NCBI GenBank assembly: GCA_963711035.1
Contig: CAVQCN010000005.1
Span: 248,001 to 312,000 of the forward strand
Reading direction: 5' to 3'
DNA from: WHTK01 sp963711035
Lineage (GTDB): Bacteria > Chloroflexota > Dehalococcoidia > DSTF01 > WHTK01
DNA: 64,000 nucleotides
The notes under the pieces were generated by a model. The model had not been told where the DNA came from, searched no databases, and worked only from the letters and a program-made list of their open reading frames with translations. This document shows, in pieces, positions 8,503 to 15,948 of the stretch; positions within the stretch are counted from its first letter, which is position 1; each line of letters begins with the position of its first letter. A program made the position numbers and the translations under genes.

Positions 8503-9306
8503 CTACGCCTTAATGTTCTCGATCTTGATGCGAACCGTGCCGCTCGGCGCCGCCACCTCGACGACGTCGCCAACCTTGTGCCCTACGACGGCGCGACCAA
8601 CCGGCGAATCCGCGGACAGCCGCCCGGTGCCGGGTTTGGCCTCCGCCGGGTTCACGATCTGGTAGTTCATCTCGGAGCCCGTTGCCACGTTGAGGATGAC
8701 GACCGTCGACCCGATATGCGCAACGTCCGCCGCGACCCTGGCGTCGTCATTCTCGACGATGATAGCGAGACGCAGCATGTTCTCGAGCTCGCGGATGCGC
8801 GCCTCCATCTTGCCCTGCGTCTCTCGCGCGGCGTCCAGCGGCGCGTTCTCGCGCACGTCGCCGTCGGCACGCGCGGTGCGTAGCTCTTCAGCGATGCGAG
8901 GCCGCTGCGCCTTGAGCTCGTTGAGCTCGGTCTCCAGCGCGATCTTGCCCTCTGTAGTGAGCTTCACCTCGGGCGCATTCTCCGGCAACATGGCGGAGCG
9001 CTTGGCGGTAGTAGTGCGACGCACCCGAACGTGGCTTACGAGCCGCTCGTGCGTGATGTTCTGCTTGTGAGCGAAGGCGAGAAACGTCTTCAGCGAATCC
9101 GCGCGCGAACCGGCATTGGGCGCGTTGGCGCCAAACGTCTCGACGTACGACTCAATATCGACCGGCCTCAGGTCACCCGCAGAGCGCTCCTCACCGAACC
9201 ATCGGGCGAAACGGAGAGCTTCCTGGCTATCTTGATGCTTGTCCGGGGGAAGGGAACTTGCGAAGAGGCGAGCCGCCTCACTCATCGAAGGGTTGTCTGC
9301 CACCAT
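8503..9306 (-). CDS. greA: GreA-family transcript cleavage factor with N-terminal SAM-like domain
   Basis: 267 aa, against about 158 for ordinary GreA. Residues about 110-267 are GreA/GreB: an N-terminal coiled coil whose tip reads ADGDVRENAPLDAARE, keeping the acidic pair (D150, E153) that coordinates Mg in the RNA polymerase channel, and a C-terminal FKBP-like domain (SADSPVGRAVVGHKVGDVV). Residues about 8-100 are extra. They resemble the helical core-binding (SAM-like) domain at the N-terminus of tyrosine recombinases: EALRFARWFGEERS, then SLKTFLAFAHKQNIT. There is no recombinase catalytic domain. An internal ATG at 8991 could give a plain GreA, but the extension reads as real protein. Rescues stalled RNA polymerase; the role of the extension is unknown. 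Confidence 0.85.
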   Translation of the reverse strand: MVADNPSMSEAARLFASSLPPDKHQDSQEALRFARWFGEERSAGDLRPVDIESYVETFGANAPNAGSRADSLKTFLAFAHKQNITHERLVSHVRVRRTTTAKRSAMLPENAPEVKLTTEGKIALETELNELKAQRPRIAEELRTARADGDVRENAPLDAARETQGKMEARIRELENMLRLAIIVENDDARVAADVAHIGSTVVILNVATGSEMNYQIVNPAEAKPGTGRLSADSPVGRAVVGHKVGDVVEVAAPSGTVRIKIENIKA

Positions 9307-9374
9307 AAGTCGATTCTAGGAACCAGGCGTCGACAGGTCAAACCGCGAAGCGGGCGCGCTGCTACCATGACGCC

Positions 9375-10097
9375 ATGACAATCGATCTGGAGAGCACCCT
9401 CCGCGAGCTCGATCTCGACCTCCCGCCGAGAACCGTCGACCAACTGCGGGACTACCGCGACCGCCTGTTCGAGGCGGCGCAGCGCTTCAACCTGACCGCC
9501 GTCCGCGACCGCAACGCCATCGAAGTGCGTCACATCGTCGAGTCGCTGGCACTGGCGCATCTCCTGCAGCAGCGGGAGCTAATCGGCGAAGGCACACGCA
9601 TCGTCGACATCGGCACCGGCGCCGGGTTGCCCGGCCTGCCCATCAAGATCGCGCTGCCGGGCTGCCACATGGCCCTGCTCGATTCACACGGCAAACGCTG
9701 CACCTTCATGCGCGAGGTCATCGAGGCAATGGGCCTGAGAGGCGCTGAGGTGCTCGAGGGCCGGGCCGAGGACCTGGGCCGGGACGAGAGCCTGCGCGGC
9801 ACCTTCGACCTCGTCATCGCCCGCGCCGTAGCTCCTTTGCCGGTGCTGCTGGAGTATGCAATTCCCTTCGCCACCGTCGGCGGGCACCTCGCCGCCACGA
9901 AGGGCTCCGCTGCGTCGGCCGAGATCGCCGATTCGGGCCGCGCCCTCGATGAACTGCAGGCCGAAATCGCCGACGTCGTGCCGTTCGAGCCGCCTCAGGG
10001 CTTGCGCCAGTCGCTCGTCATCGTGCGCAAGGTTCGCCCCACGCCAGACCGGTTCCCGCGCCGTCCCGGCATCCCGACCAAGCGCCCGATCGCGTGA
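9375..10097 (+). CDS. rsmG: 16S rRNA (guanine-527-N7)-methyltransferase
   Basis: 240 aa. Methylates G527 of 16S rRNA (loss gives low-level streptomycin resistance in model bacteria). FNLTAVRD and RHIVESLAL match the RsmG N-terminal signature, and VDIGTGAGLPGLPIKI is the SAM-binding motif I in the form special to this family. The last 20 residues are a basic tail. Divergent from the greA-like gene with 68 bases between starts. It is not accompanied by mnmG or parA, with which it is often found. Confidence 0.94.
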   Translation: MTIDLESTLRELDLDLPPRTVDQLRDYRDRLFEAAQRFNLTAVRDRNAIEVRHIVESLALAHLLQQRELIGEGTRIVDIGTGAGLPGLPIKIALPGCHMALLDSHGKRCTFMREVIEAMGLRGAEVLEGRAEDLGRDESLRGTFDLVIARAVAPLPVLLEYAIPFATVGGHLAATKGSAASAEIADSGRALDELQAEIADVVPFEPPQGLRQSLVIVRKVRPTPDRFPRRPGIPTKRPIA

Positions 10098-10166
10098 AAG
10101 ACGCGTGCTAGAATTCGACTCGCGCCCAGGTAGCGACCGGCGCGCCTGGACGGAGGAAGTGGCAAA

Positions 10167-10796
10167 TTGGACCTGAATCAGGTGATCGGCTGGGTGCGGC
10201 GGCTCATCTCGCTCGATTCCCGGGTGTTCGAGGACGTGCGCAGCAACCCGGCGGCAACGATTCCCGGCGTCTTCATCGTCGCGGTCGCCACCTTGATCGC
10301 CGGCATCGGCGGCTGGCTGTGGTGGATGCTGCAGGATTTCGGTAACTCCAGCGACATCCTGGTCCACTCTGCCCTGATCGGCTCCCTCATCTCCGTCGTC
10401 CTCTGGCACTTGGCGTGGCTGGGCATGGTCTACATCATGCTCACGCAGGTCTTCCGCCAGCGCGCGTACGTCGAGCAGCTGCTGCGCGTAATGGGCCTGG
10501 CGGCAACGCCGTTGGCGCTCATGGGTCTCATGTTCATCCCCGGCATCTCTTTCGCCATTGGCCTCGCCTCGCTGGCACTGACCTTCGGCCTGACGACCAT
10601 CGCCATCAGCACCGTCACGACCGCCGACCCGGCGCAAATCCTGGTCGCCAACCTGGCCGGCTTCTTCGTCTGGGCGCTCGTGCTGACGCTCCTGGCCGGC
10701 TCCGGCTCGCAGCCCCACGCTCCCGGCATCTTCCTCTACCACACGACGACGGACGCCCTGAGCAACTTCTTCAGCTCCGTCAGTGCCCTGAACTAG
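10167..10796 (+). CDS. Yip1-like integral membrane protein
   Basis: 209 aa starting at TTG 10167, a choice supported by GGAGGA at 10152-10157. A short amphipathic N-terminus (WVRRLISLDSRVFEDV) is followed by about five hydrophobic helices at roughly residues 28-50, 65-90, 105-125, 128-150 and 158-180. This is the layout of Yip1/YIF1-type (DUF1282-like) bacterial membrane proteins, which have no assigned function. No catalytic residues are seen. The tail FSSVSALN is non-membrane. Confidence 0.75.
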   Translation: MDLNQVIGWVRRLISLDSRVFEDVRSNPAATIPGVFIVAVATLIAGIGGWLWWMLQDFGNSSDILVHSALIGSLISVVLWHLAWLGMVYIMLTQVFRQRAYVEQLLRVMGLAATPLALMGLMFIPGISFAIGLASLALTFGLTTIAISTVTTADPAQILVANLAGFFVWALVLTLLAGSGSQPHAPGIFLYHTTTDALSNFFSSVSALN

Positions 10797-10886
10797 CGCC
10801 AGGGAGCTACGGCGTTTCTCCTGCGAGGCCCTTCACGACCGCCAGCCGCGGCGCCGTCTACCAGGGCGTCCCGCTCGTGGCGAACA

Positions 10887-10915
10887 TTGCGACAGGCCAC
10901 GCCGTTTGCTACGCT
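10887..10915 (+). promoter_or_regulatory. Promoter of tRNA-Ala
   Basis: TTGCGA (10887-10892), 17-base spacer, TACGCT (10910-10915); the predicted start is a few bases before the tRNA 5' end at 10930. Confidence 0.6.
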
Positions 10916-10929
10916 GCCCGAGTACCCAC

Positions 10930-11005
10930 GGGGCTGTAGCTCAATCGGGAGAGCGTTTGACTGGCAGTCAAAAGGTAGGGGGTTCGAATCCCCCCAGCTC
11001 CACCA
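10930..11005 (+). tRNA. tRNA-Ala (GGC anticodon)
   Basis: A complete cloverleaf can be drawn. The acceptor arm GGGGCTG pairs with CAGCTCC and includes the G3-U70 wobble that marks alanine tRNAs. The anticodon loop CTGGCAG gives anticodon GGC, which reads GCC. The T arm has GGTTCGAATCC. The CCA end is encoded. It is a single gene with its own promoter and terminator. Confidence 0.97.
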
Positions 11006-11018
11006 AGCATCCAATTTA

Positions 11019-11050
11019 GAGCGCCCTTGACCAGGGCGCTCCTCCTTTTT
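11019..11050 (+). terminator. Terminator after tRNA-Ala
   Basis: GAGCGCCCT (11019-11027), 5-base loop, AGGGCGCTC (11033-11041), then CTCC and a run of five T. Confidence 0.88.
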
Positions 11051-11187
11051 CAGAGCGATGTGCGCCGCAGGTGTCCACCAGCCTCTGATCGACCTCCAGC
11101 CGAACCTCAGCCATCAATGAATCCGCTCAAGTGATTCCGAAGAGAGCACTCACCTCGCATAATGGCGGCAACGCAGGAGGGACGAGG

Positions 11188-12330
11188 GTGAAACGAAGCG
11201 AATCGAGAATTCTGACGACGCACACCGGCAGCTTGCCGCGGTCGCCGGCTCAACAAGAGGTGCTGCTGGCCAGGGAAGAACGGCGTGAATTCGACCCTAG
11301 CGCCCTGGAAGCAAGCATCCGTGAGGCGGTGACCGAAATCGTCAAGATGCAGATCGACGCCGGCATCGACGTCATCAACGACGGCGAACAGGGACGCTCT
11401 CAATACGCCACGTACGTCAAGGAGCGCCTGACCGGTTACGAAGGCGGGCGAGAAGTACGCTCCTGGGATCGCTTGGACGACAAAGACTTCCCGGAATACG
11501 CCAGGGTTCGGCCTCAGGGCTCCCAGACGATCCCTCAGCCGGTGTGCACCGGCCCCATCGCCTGGAAGGATTTCGACGCGGTCCGACGGGACATCGACAA
11601 TCTAAAGGCGGCGGTGAACGGCTATCAGCCTGAGGAGGTCTTCATGACCTCAGCCTCTCCCGGCGTCATCGCAAACTTCTTGCGCAACGAGTATTACCCG
11701 GACCATGAGTCCTATATGCATGCGTTGGCCGATGTGATGAAGGACGAGTACAGGGCCATCGTCGACGCAGGCTTCGTCCTGCAGATCGACTGCCCCGATC
11801 TGGCAATGACACGTCCTGCGCAGTGGTCGCATCTGACGGACGCGGAGTTTCTCAAGATCGTCGAGCTGCATACCGAGGTCATCAATGAGGCACTTGCCGG
11901 GCTGCCCGAGGACCGCATGCGGTTGCACCTTTGCTGGGGCAACACGGAGCACGCCCACACCTACGACGTGCCGATCAAGGACATCCTCCCTATCGTGCTG
12001 AAAGCTCGCCCGATGGGACTCTCCTTCGAAGGGGCGAATCCCCGTCACGCTCACGAGTACAAGGTCTGGAACGACATCAAGCTGCCCGAGGGCAAGGTGA
12101 TCTTCCCGGGCGTCCTGGACACGACGACGAACTTCGTCGAGCATCCCGAGCTCGTGGCCGACCGAATCGTACGCTACGCCGAGATCGTCGGGCGTGAGAA
12201 CGTGGTTGCCAGCACCGACTGCGGATTCGGTACGTCGGCCTGGGGCCGAAGGGTGGATACCCGTATCGCCTGGGCCAAGCTCGCTTCGATGGTCGAAGGC
12301 GCCCGCATCGCCTCCCGGGAGCTGTGGTAG
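11188..12330 (+). CDS. Cobalamin-independent methionine synthase-like protein (MetE C-terminal domain only)
   Basis: 380 aa from GTG 11188, preceded by AGGAGGGACGAG; the frame is open to ATG 11131. Single-domain member of the UROD/MetE-like barrel family, lacking the N-terminal half of true MetE. The zinc/thiol-activation residues of MetE are present: H247 and C249 (RLHLCWGN), E281 (LSFEGANPRH) and C345 (STDCGFG). Relatives include epoxyalkane:coenzyme M transferase and archaeal-type methionine synthases that use methylated corrinoid proteins. A thiol methyl- or alkyl-transfer is likely; the thiol and donor are unknown. The gene follows the tRNA terminator and stands alone. Confidence 0.82.
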   Translation: MKRSESRILTTHTGSLPRSPAQQEVLLAREERREFDPSALEASIREAVTEIVKMQIDAGIDVINDGEQGRSQYATYVKERLTGYEGGREVRSWDRLDDKDFPEYARVRPQGSQTIPQPVCTGPIAWKDFDAVRRDIDNLKAAVNGYQPEEVFMTSASPGVIANFLRNEYYPDHESYMHALADVMKDEYRAIVDAGFVLQIDCPDLAMTRPAQWSHLTDAEFLKIVELHTEVINEALAGLPEDRMRLHLCWGNTEHAHTYDVPIKDILPIVLKARPMGLSFEGANPRHAHEYKVWNDIKLPEGKVIFPGVLDTTTNFVEHPELVADRIVRYAEIVGRENVVASTDCGFGTSAWGRRVDTRIAWAKLASMVEGARIASRELW

Positions 12331-12349
12331 CGACCCCGAGGGCTTGTCG

Positions 12350-13333
12350 CTAGCACGCCGCCGTCTTCACGATCTTGTAGCTGCTGTAGCCGTCGTCCTC
12401 AGCACCCTTGGCGTAGACGCGCCAGAAGTAGTTCGTATTGCACGCGAGACCGCCGACCGTGAGGTTGGTCGTGTGTCTGCCGCACCCGTGTTGCTGCCAA
12501 CTGCCCGTCGAGTTCAGCAGGTCCGGGAGCGCCGTCGCCGTCTCCACACAGAACGTGTCATTGCCGACACCAGGCGTCCATGAGAAGTCGACCGTCTGCG
12601 TGGCCCGCTGGGCCAGCGCCGTCAGATCGGTCGGCGGCTTGAACTGCACCGGACAGGCAGGCATCGTGAAGGTCTGGATGGCGCTGTAGGAGCTGCCCAG
12701 AGCAGTCCAGGCGTAGACGCGGTAGACCTGAGGCTGGCCGCAGGGCAACCCGTCGACCATCAGACTCGTGTCGGTCGTGCCGCAGCCGTGGTTGGCCCAC
12801 GACCCCGTCAGCTTCACGAGATCGTTGACGTTCGACGCGGTGTCTACGCAGTACGAGGCGTCAGCAGCGCCGGGGTACCACGAGAAGATCACCGCCGTCG
12901 GTCCCAGGAGCTGAGGGAAGAAGGCGACCGGTGGCGATTGAGGGCAGGGCGCCGTCGCGAAGTTGACGATGTTGCTGTAGCCGCTCCCCGACGCACCGAT
13001 GGCGTAGACGCGCGCGTAGTGCAACGCGTTGCACTGCAGGTTGACCACGGTCAGCATCGTGACCGTGGTGCCGCAGCCCCAGTTGGTCCACGAGCCGGAG
13101 AAAGTTACGAGGTCCGTGCTGTTAAACGCCGTGTCGACGCAATACCAGGCGTTGTCGGAGCCCGCCGTCCAGTTGAACGTCGCGGACGTGCCGGAAACGC
13201 TCACCGTGAGCCCGCTGGGCGGCGAGAACGCCGGCGCTGCCGTCGCTTGCGTCGCCGGCTGCATGCCTACGCCCGCACCGATGACCAACAACGCCGCCAC
13301 CAGCAAGAACCCCAACCGTGCTCGTGCTCCCAT
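12350..13333 (-). CDS. Secreted protein with three Cys-rich fibronectin-III-like repeats
   Basis: 327 aa. Residues 1-33 are a signal peptide (hydrophobic core LGFLLVAALLVIGAGVGM, then Ala-rich cleavage region). The rest is three repeats of about 95 residues resembling fibronectin type III beta-sandwiches. Each repeat has the same framework: W-x-P/A-G, a YCVDTA or FCVETA strand, TGSW or SGSW, then W/H-GCG, then a Leu-x-Cys strand, RVYA, YS, and a closing Cys. Four cysteines per repeat suggest two disulfides outside the cell. The family is not recognised by name; adhesion or carbohydrate/protein binding is a guess. Convergent with the upstream methyltransferase gene and divergent from arsR. Confidence 0.75.
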   Translation of the reverse strand: MGARARLGFLLVAALLVIGAGVGMQPATQATAAPAFSPPSGLTVSVSGTSATFNWTAGSDNAWYCVDTAFNSTDLVTFSGSWTNWGCGTTVTMLTVVNLQCNALHYARVYAIGASGSGYSNIVNFATAPCPQSPPVAFFPQLLGPTAVIFSWYPGAADASYCVDTASNVNDLVKLTGSWANHGCGTTDTSLMVDGLPCGQPQVYRVYAWTALGSSYSAIQTFTMPACPVQFKPPTDLTALAQRATQTVDFSWTPGVGNDTFCVETATALPDLLNSTGSWQQHGCGRHTTNLTVGGLACNTNYFWRVYAKGAEDDGYSSYKIVKTAAC

Positions 13334-13509
13334 GCGTCTTTTCCTCTCTTCGATTCGGCCTCAGAGCAGGCCATCGAGTGGATTGTAGGCGCTCCGGAGC
13401 CACCGCGATACTGCGAAATCGATGTCGGTTTCCAATGCGAGCCAGTCACGTGTCGCGATGGCCGGAACGCGGCGCCCGCACCCTCGTGGCGGTGCGCTTC
13501 TGCCGCCCT

Positions 13510-13528
13510 CAACGTTTACCAAGCGTTA
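13510..13528. promoter_or_regulatory. Candidate ArsR operator
   Basis: Imperfect inverted repeat CAACGTTT-ACC-AAGCGTTA about 50 bases before arsR, six of eight positions pairing. Position fits an autoregulatory site; the match is modest. Confidence 0.3.
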
Positions 13529-13578
13529 GCAAAAGCGCCTTGCTTCGGCCTGCGCAGCCATCGTACTTTGGCGATGGA

Positions 13579-13860
13579 ATGCAGCTCATCCAGGTTCAAG
13601 AAGACCGTCTCGCGACGATGCTCAAGGCCCTCGCGCATCCCACGCGCCTCGAGATCGTGCGGCGCCTGAGCGAGGTCGGCGACCAGCAGTGCCTCGACAT
13701 TGCCAAGGTGCTCGACCTGGCGCAGTCGACCGTCTCCGAGCACCTGCGCGTCCTGCGCGAAGCGGGCCTGATCCAGCAATGCGGCCCCGGTCCGCGCTCC
13801 GGCTACTGCCTCAACAAAGGGAGCCTCGTTTGGCTGAAGCAGTCGATAGTCGCCCTGTGA
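13579..13860 (+). CDS. arsR: ArsR-family metalloregulator
   Basis: 93 aa from ATG 13579; the frame is open upstream but that part overlaps the promoter region and has no domain. A compact winged-helix repressor: LKALAHPTRLEIVRRL is the typical ArsR alpha1/alpha2 segment, and STVSEHLRVLREAGLI is the recognition helix region. Cysteines are present in DQQCLDI and further on in QQCGPGPRSGYCLN, which could bind As(III)/Sb(III). The canonical CVC motif of the E. coli type is absent, so the metal site differs. First gene of an arsR-aqpS-arsC operon; it probably represses it. Confidence 0.9.
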   Translation: MQLIQVQEDRLATMLKALAHPTRLEIVRRLSEVGDQQCLDIAKVLDLAQSTVSEHLRVLREAGLIQQCGPGPRSGYCLNKGSLVWLKQSIVAL

Positions 13861-13869
13861 GCCCCGTCG

Positions 13870-14577
13870 ATGCCGCAGCGCGTGCCGCCGCTGATGCGCG
13901 TGCCGCTGCAGCACCGTCTCGCGGCGGAGGCGATCGGCGTGGCGCTGCTCGTGTTCTTCGGGCCCGGCGCCGCCGTCATCTCCGACTACAGCGGCGGCGT
14001 CATGAACATCGAGGGCATTGCCGCCGCCAACGGCATCATCATCATGGTCCTCATCTACTCCCTCGGCCACGTGTCCGGCGCCCACTTCAACCCGGCCGTG
14101 ACGCTGGCTTTCGCCATGTTTCGCCACTTCCAGCCCCGAGATGTCGTCCCCTACTGGGGCGCCCAGCTGCTCGGCGCCGTCGTGGGCGCGGCGATGCTGC
14201 TGGCGCTGTTCGGCCACGCCCACCACGTCGGCGCGACGCTGCCTTCGGGCACCGAGATGCAGTCGTTCTGGATGGAGGTGGTGCTCAGCGTGCTGCTCAT
14301 GTTCGTGATCACCGCCGTCGCGACGGACACGCGGGCGGTGGGCCAGGCCGCGGCCATCGCCATCGGCGCCACGGTGGGCATCGACGTCCTGCTCGGCGGG
14401 CCGATCTCGGGCGGGTCGATGAACCCGGCGCGCAGCTTCGGCCCGGCGGTCGTCTCGGGCGAGCTGCATTCGCTGTGGCTGTACATCGTCGCGCCGTTCA
14501 TCGGCTGCGCGCTGGGAGCGGCCGCATACACGCTCGTCAGGGGCGACCACTACGACGGCACAGGAGAGCAAGAATGA
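13870..14577 (+). CDS. aqpS: Aquaporin-family channel, probable arsenite channel
   Basis: 235 aa, six hydrophobic helices plus the two half-helix loops with NPA motifs: GAHFNPAVT and GSMNPARSFGPA. The duplicated MIP fold is complete. Starts nine bases after arsR, and its stop overlaps the arsC start by four bases (ATGA). In Sinorhizobium meliloti an arsR-aqpS-arsC order was described in which AqpS lets arsenite formed by ArsC leave the cell; the same order here makes that the best guess. A water or glycerol channel is the alternative. Residues before M9 may not be translated, as a second ATG lies at 13894. Confidence 0.85.
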   Translation: MPQRVPPLMRVPLQHRLAAEAIGVALLVFFGPGAAVISDYSGGVMNIEGIAAANGIIIMVLIYSLGHVSGAHFNPAVTLAFAMFRHFQPRDVVPYWGAQLLGAVVGAAMLLALFGHAHHVGATLPSGTEMQSFWMEVVLSVLLMFVITAVATDTRAVGQAAAIAIGATVGIDVLLGGPISGGSMNPARSFGPAVVSGELHSLWLYIVAPFIGCALGAAAYTLVRGDHYDGTGEQE

Positions 14578-15019
14578 ACCCGATCCGCGTCCTCTTCCTC
14601 TGCACCGGCAACTCGGCGCGCAGCCTCATCGCCGAGTCGCTGCTGCGCGACATCGGCGGGACCGCTTCGAGGTGTTCAGCGCCGGCACCGAGCCCAAGGG
14701 CATCAACCCGTACACGGCCTTCGTGCTGGAGCAGGCCGGCCTGCCGACGAGCGGCCTGCACTCCAAGAGCATGGACGTCTACCTGGACGACGACTTCGAC
14801 TACGTGATCACGGTCTGCGACCGCGCGGCGGAGCAGTGCCCCGTCTTCCCCGGCGACCCGGAGCGCATCCACTGGAGCTTCTCGGACCCGGCGGCGGTGG
14901 AGGGCGACGACCTGGCCAAGGTGACGGCGTTCCAGGAGACGCTGCGGGACATGCGCCGCCGCCTGGAGACGTTCGTGCTGGTGGCGGCGCCGAAGCAGTC
15001 GCAGGCGGGGTCTCGGTAA
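14574..15019 (+). pseudogene. arsC: Arsenate reductase (LMW-PTP type), frameshifted
   Basis: Starts at ATG 14574 overlapping the aqpS stop. The first 28 or so codons give MNPIRVLFLCTGNSARSLI, containing the CX5R phosphatase-like loop (C10-R16). Around 14658-14660 the frame must shift by one base to continue as DRFEVFSAGTEPKG to the stop at 15019. A single G missing from a run of G explains it. The second part has the redox cysteines expected of thioredoxin-coupled ArsC (ITVCDRAAEQCPVFPG) and IHWSFSDPAAVEGD. If corrected, the protein would be about 148 aa, a normal length. Either a real inactivating mutation or a sequencing error in the G run. Confidence 0.85.
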
Positions 15020-15206
15020 GGGCTACGGGGGCGCGTCGTCTCGGCGCTGCTACGCAGCGCCTCGGAGAATGAGGGAGCCGAGGGGACACCCCTCAAACTC
15101 CCCGTCAGGAGGCTGCCGCCTCCTGTACCTCCGCCCGGAGGCTCCCCGGCCTGAAGGCCGGGGCTACGTCCGAGACGGCAAATGCACCCCGGCTTAAACG
15201 CCGGGG
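15020..15206. repeat. Intergenic palindromic repeats after arsC
   Basis: Holds a CGAGGGG-ACA-CCCCTC element (about 15073-15100), then two REP-like hairpins: CCCCGGCC-TGAA-GGCCGGGG (15144-15163) and CCCCGGC-TTAAAC-GCCGGGG (15187-15206), both followed by CTACG. The same hairpin recurs at 47662-47681. Confidence 0.75.
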
Positions 15207-15821
15207 CTACGACGGCGTTTGATTGACTGATCGTTTTTTCGTGAGGGCGCGCTGGGGGCGCCCTTTTCGATTCTGGGCGGGCCGTTTATTGGTTGATTGT
15301 TTGGGCGCGCGCGGACGGCCGCGGCGGGGCTCGACGACGGGGGCTTCGAGGAAGTTGGCGAGGGCTCGCGGCAGGGGCGCGCCGTGGTCTCGCAGGCGGG
15401 CGAGGACGACGCGACGGACGTCGGCGGCGACGTCGGGGTCTGCTTCGGCGGCAGCGATAGCGGCGGCGAAGATGCGCTCGGTGCGCTGACGGGAGCGCCG
15501 GGTGGCGGCGACGCGGAGGGCGATCATGAGCTGCTTGAGCTCCGGGACGGAGGCAAGGAGGATGGCGCCCTTGAGGAAGCGCTGGGAGCGGTTGCCGCTC
15601 TTGAGGGCGTTGAGGTTGCCGACGGGCGCGCCGGCGCCGGGACGGCGGCCGCCGCGGCGGCTCTTGCGCCTGGGGGGCTGATAGGTCTCTTCTGCGTCCT
15701 CTTCGCCGTCATCCAGGTCCGGGTGGTTACGTTCCCAGAGCTCCATGACGGGGATGAAGGTGCCGGCGGGCTGGTCGTACATGCCCTCATCGGGCCAGGG
15801 GGAGCGTCGTCGTCGGGGCAT
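15207..15821 (-). CDS. Arg-rich protein of unknown function (GAPVGNLNALKSG motif)
   Basis: 204 aa, start ATG 15821. Very basic. An acidic patch (DLDDGEEDAEE, about residues 35-45) is followed by RRKSRRGGRRPGAGAPVGNLNALKSGN. The segment GAPxGNxNALKxG is often seen near the N-terminus of small proteins encoded next to phage terminases or in mobile islands; that association is from general knowledge and the family is not named here. The middle (about 80-150) is predicted alpha-helical and Ala/Arg-rich; the tail is Lys/Arg/Pro-rich. Possibly DNA-binding. It borders the low-G+C DUF4062 island. Confidence 0.55.
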   Translation of the reverse strand: MPRRRRSPWPDEGMYDQPAGTFIPVMELWERNHPDLDDGEEDAEETYQPPRRKSRRGGRRPGAGAPVGNLNALKSGNRSQRFLKGAILLASVPELKQLMIALRVAATRRSRQRTERIFAAAIAAAEADPDVAADVRRVVLARLRDHGAPLPRALANFLEAPVVEPRRGRPRAPKQSTNKRPAQNRKGRPQRALTKKRSVNQTPS

Positions 15822-15913
15822 CGGGGGGTCTCCTTTCCCTCAGGATGAGGGAAAGGAGGGGGAGGTCAGAGGGGGAGGTGGCAGCATTGATAGCCTGTGC
15901 GATTCACAAAGAG

Positions 15914-15942
15914 TTGACGTGCGATGCTAATTCGGGAACGAT
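15914..15942 (+). promoter_or_regulatory. Candidate promoter of the DUF4062 gene
   Basis: TTGACG (15914-15919), 17-base spacer, AACGAT (15937-15942). The predicted start would fall on or next to the GTG start codon at 15949, and no ribosome site precedes that GTG, so a leaderless transcript is possible. The -10 is weak. Confidence 0.35.
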
Positions 15943-15948
15943 CTTAGG

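Noticed and set aside
9031..9378. 115-aa frame over the N-terminus of the greA-like gene
   Set aside because: Antisense to a region with good protein character on the other strand; no motif or ribosome site.
14574..14807. A 77-aa independent protein at the start of arsC
   Set aside because: After about residue 29 the frame becomes Ser/Arg/Thr/Pro-rich nonsense; the real continuation is in another frame.
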